Shown piece by piece: positions 4,830 through 6,568 of a stretch of DNA of 6,568 nt (the stretch's first letter is position 1; every line of letters begins with the position of its first letter). Source of the DNA: Ignavibacteria bacterium UBA5771 (GTDB taxonomy: Bacteria > Bacteroidota > Ignavibacteria > Kapaibacteriales > UBA2268); contig DIEP01000029.1 in the NCBI GenBank assembly GCA_002418685.1, positions 979 to 7,546 of the forward strand, in the 5' to 3' direction. Both the position numbers and the translations under genes were made by a program. The notes under the pieces were generated by a model that was given only the letters and a program-made list of their open reading frames with translations, was not told the origin of the DNA and made no database searches.

Positions 4830-6568
4830 ATGAAAGCCAATCCTTATAAAATTTTAAAACATCTTTTTGCCCTTTCAATATTGCTTTTCCCGATTGTTTC
4901 TTTTTCGCAGATTGATACAAATGATTTAAAAGATAAATTTCCTAAATTGCTCGGTGCAAATAATTCAGGAATGGAATTCTTATTAACTTTCCATCCCGCA
5001 CGGCAAGAGGGGAGCGAGAGTTCAATTTATTTATTCATTTCGTCGGAAGTTCAAACAGAAGTGCGAATTTACACACGAGATAGCGCCGGAGTCGACCATT
5101 TTTATAAAAGCACTACTATCCCAAATGCGACAATTACGATTGCACTTTCGCCATCTGAAGCACAACCTTATACAAGGACAGATGGTATTGGAATGCGCGA
5201 AACATTGCTACCGACGCAAGTATGGCAAAAACGGGCAGTCCGTGTGGAATCCGATGCTCCTATTATTGTTTATGGACTGACGCGGTTTCGTGCAACAAGC
5301 GATGGCTTCCTTGCTCTTCCAACAGGAGTGCTCGGGACGGCGTATATTGTTTCGAGTTATCGCGAAACATCAATTTATGATCAATATTCCCTCACTCCTT
5401 ATGCAAGCGTGATCGGAGCATTTGATAATACAAAAGTTAGCTTCTTTGTTGGCGGTAATATGAACACAATGATCAAAACAAAGGATGGCTCGCATTATAC
5501 ACCAGGGAAAAAGATGGAAGCAACTCTGAACAAAGGGGACGTTTGGTTGATAGCATCTGATGAAGTATATTCTGACCTTGGGGGTAGTTTAATACTTGCT
5601 GATAAACCCATTGCTGTAATTTCGGGGAATCATTGCGCCTATGTCCCATCACAAACGGCAGCGTGCGATTTTCTGATTGAGCAAGAACTTCCTATGAATG
5701 CTTGGGGCAAGAAATATTTAGTTTCGCCAATTTTCGGAAGGAAGAAATCTTCAATTATCCGAATTTTTGCAAAAGAACCAGGCACAAATATTCAAATTGA
5801 TGGCAATGATTATGCTCGCATTAATTCATTTTGGGGAGAAGAAGGCGAGGGTTGGATTGAAATACGAGCAAATAAATTAGATAATCTCCCGACAGTAATA
5901 TCGAGTTCTAAAAGTATAAATGTTGTGCAATACAATACGGGTCAAGAAGATGACGGCGTTACAAGCGATCCATTCCAACTGGCATTAACCCCCGTTGAAC
6001 AATTTCAGAACGAATTAGCTTTTACTACACCCGGCGGATCTGTGGCAACAGAATTTGATAAAAATTATATAAATTTAATTTATAAAGGACCTTCGACAGG
6101 CAAAATTCCTGATGATTTGGAAATTGGCGAAAATACAGGAAATGGTAATATAACTTGGCAAAAAGTGAAAGATTTTGACACTACTTTAAGCATTGCTTTC
6201 AAGGATAAAAGCTTGAATGGAACGGGTGAGCAATATTTCAATAAAACACTTTCCTTGCCTCATAGCGGTTATTGGCGGATTCGCTCGCAAAGTTCAAAGA
6301 TAGCGGGTTATGTTTATGGCTTTTCCGATTGGGACTCCTATGGTTATCCCTCATCATTGCTCATTCATGACCTTGAGAAAGCTGATTTAATGCCCCCAAA
6401 TCCTATATATCAATTAACGTGCGAAGGAAATTCTATAGATAGTAAAACTTACATCCAAGATTATCCAACAGATGATTCAAAATGCTCGGGGATTGCTTCA
6501 ATTTATTTCGATGTTGCTAAAAGCAGCAATTACAAGTTCAGCGTTGATGATTTTATTCCTGGCACTAC
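4830..6568 (+). CDS. Secreted IgGFc-binding-domain protein (5' part; continues beyond window)
   Basis: The frame is open for 579 codons from the ATG at 4830 to the right edge. Residues 1-26 are a signal peptide (basic start, hydrophobic core ~12-23, cleavage expected after S-F-S before Gln27). From about 45 the protein follows the IgGFc-binding domain pattern: DGFLALP (158-164), LGTAYIV (168-174), GAFDNTKVSF (196-205), ADKPIAVISGNHCAYVP (257-273) and CDFLIEQ (279-285), with WGKKYLVSP at 292-300. The domain is named after a part of the human FCGBP mucin-like protein; in FCB-group bacteria it occurs on large secreted surface or adhesion proteins, often with a C-terminal type IX sorting domain, which here would lie outside the window. 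Binding to IgG is not implied. Further beta-rich sequence follows to 579. The start lacks a Shine-Dalgarno, as is common in Bacteroidota, but the signal peptide begins exactly at this Met. No partner gene is visible. Confidence 0.85.
   Translation, partial: MKANPYKILKHLFALSILLFPIVSFSQIDTNDLKDKFPKLLGANNSGMEFLLTFHPARQEGSESSIYLFISSEVQTEVRIYTRDSAGVDHFYKSTTIPNATITIALSPSEAQPYTRTDGIGMRETLLPTQVWQKRAVRVESDAPIIVYGLTRFRATSDGFLALPTGVLGTAYIVSSYRETSIYDQYSLTPYASVIGAFDNTKVSFFVGGNMNTMIKTKDGSHYTPGKKMEATLNKGDVWLIASDEVYSDLGGSLILADKPIAVISGNHCAYVPSQTAACDFLIEQELPMNAWGKKYLVSPIFGRKKSSIIRIFAKEPGTNIQIDGNDYARINSFWGEEGEGWIEIRANKLDNLPTVISSSKSINVVQYNTGQEDDGVTSDPFQLALTPVEQFQNELAFTTPGGSVATEFDKNYINLIYKGPSTGKIPDDLEIGENTGNGNITWQKVKDFDTTLSIAFKDKSLNGTGEQYFNKTLSLPHSGYWRIRSQSSKIAGYVYGFSDWDSYGYPSSLLIHDLEKADLMPPNPIYQLTCEGNSIDSKTYIQDYPTDDSKCSGIASIYFDVAKSSNYKFSVDDFIPGT

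Overview
The window looks like a chromosomal accessory region from an AT-rich bacterium. The FCB group (Bacteroidota, Ignavibacteria or Kapabacteria-like) is my best guess. The reasons are the secreted IgGFc-binding-domain protein with a signal peptide ending S-F-S before Gln, and the small PEGA lipoprotein; this is inference, not proof. Everything from position 1 to 4347 reads on the minus strand. The gene at the right end reads on the plus strand.

Layout. (1) 1-2080 holds a two-gene operon, sir2 then herA. It encodes a SIR2-like NADase and the N-terminal 241 residues of a HerA/DUF87 ATPase that runs off the left edge. SIR2-HerA is a known type of anti-phage defence system. The sir2 start is moved to the ATG at 2080, because a strong Shine-Dalgarno covers the upstream GTG. 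(2) 2081-3064 is a patch of decayed DNA. It holds a 74-nt inverted repeat, a frameshifted fragment of an unidentified gene, an intact PEGA lipoprotein gene between two 34-bp direct repeats, and a C-terminal relic of an integron-type tyrosine recombinase (IntI). The relic has a frameshift and an in-frame stop. (3) 3057-4599 is a roughly 1.5-kb block bounded by two nearly identical 62-bp direct repeats. It carries a zinc alcohol dehydrogenase gene followed at its 3' end by a 112-nt nested inverted repeat. The left 62-bp repeat begins where the IntI similarity stops. (4) 4600-4829 is very AT-rich non-coding DNA with a 21-bp tandem repeat. (5) 4830-6568 is the 5' part of a gene for a large secreted protein with an IgGFc-binding domain, cut by the right edge.

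The most interesting reading is that this is the wreck of an integron. The IntI relic and the downstream PEGA, broken-ORF and SIR2-HerA genes all share one orientation, with repeats between the units, as in 'reverse' integrons where cassettes lie beyond the 3' end of intI. The integrase identity rests on clear motifs. The cassette and att-site assignments are hypotheses, because none of the candidate sites matches the attC core boxes exactly. The sir2/herA genes and the spacers are visibly AT-richer than the dehydrogenase and IgGFc-domain genes, which fits separate origins.
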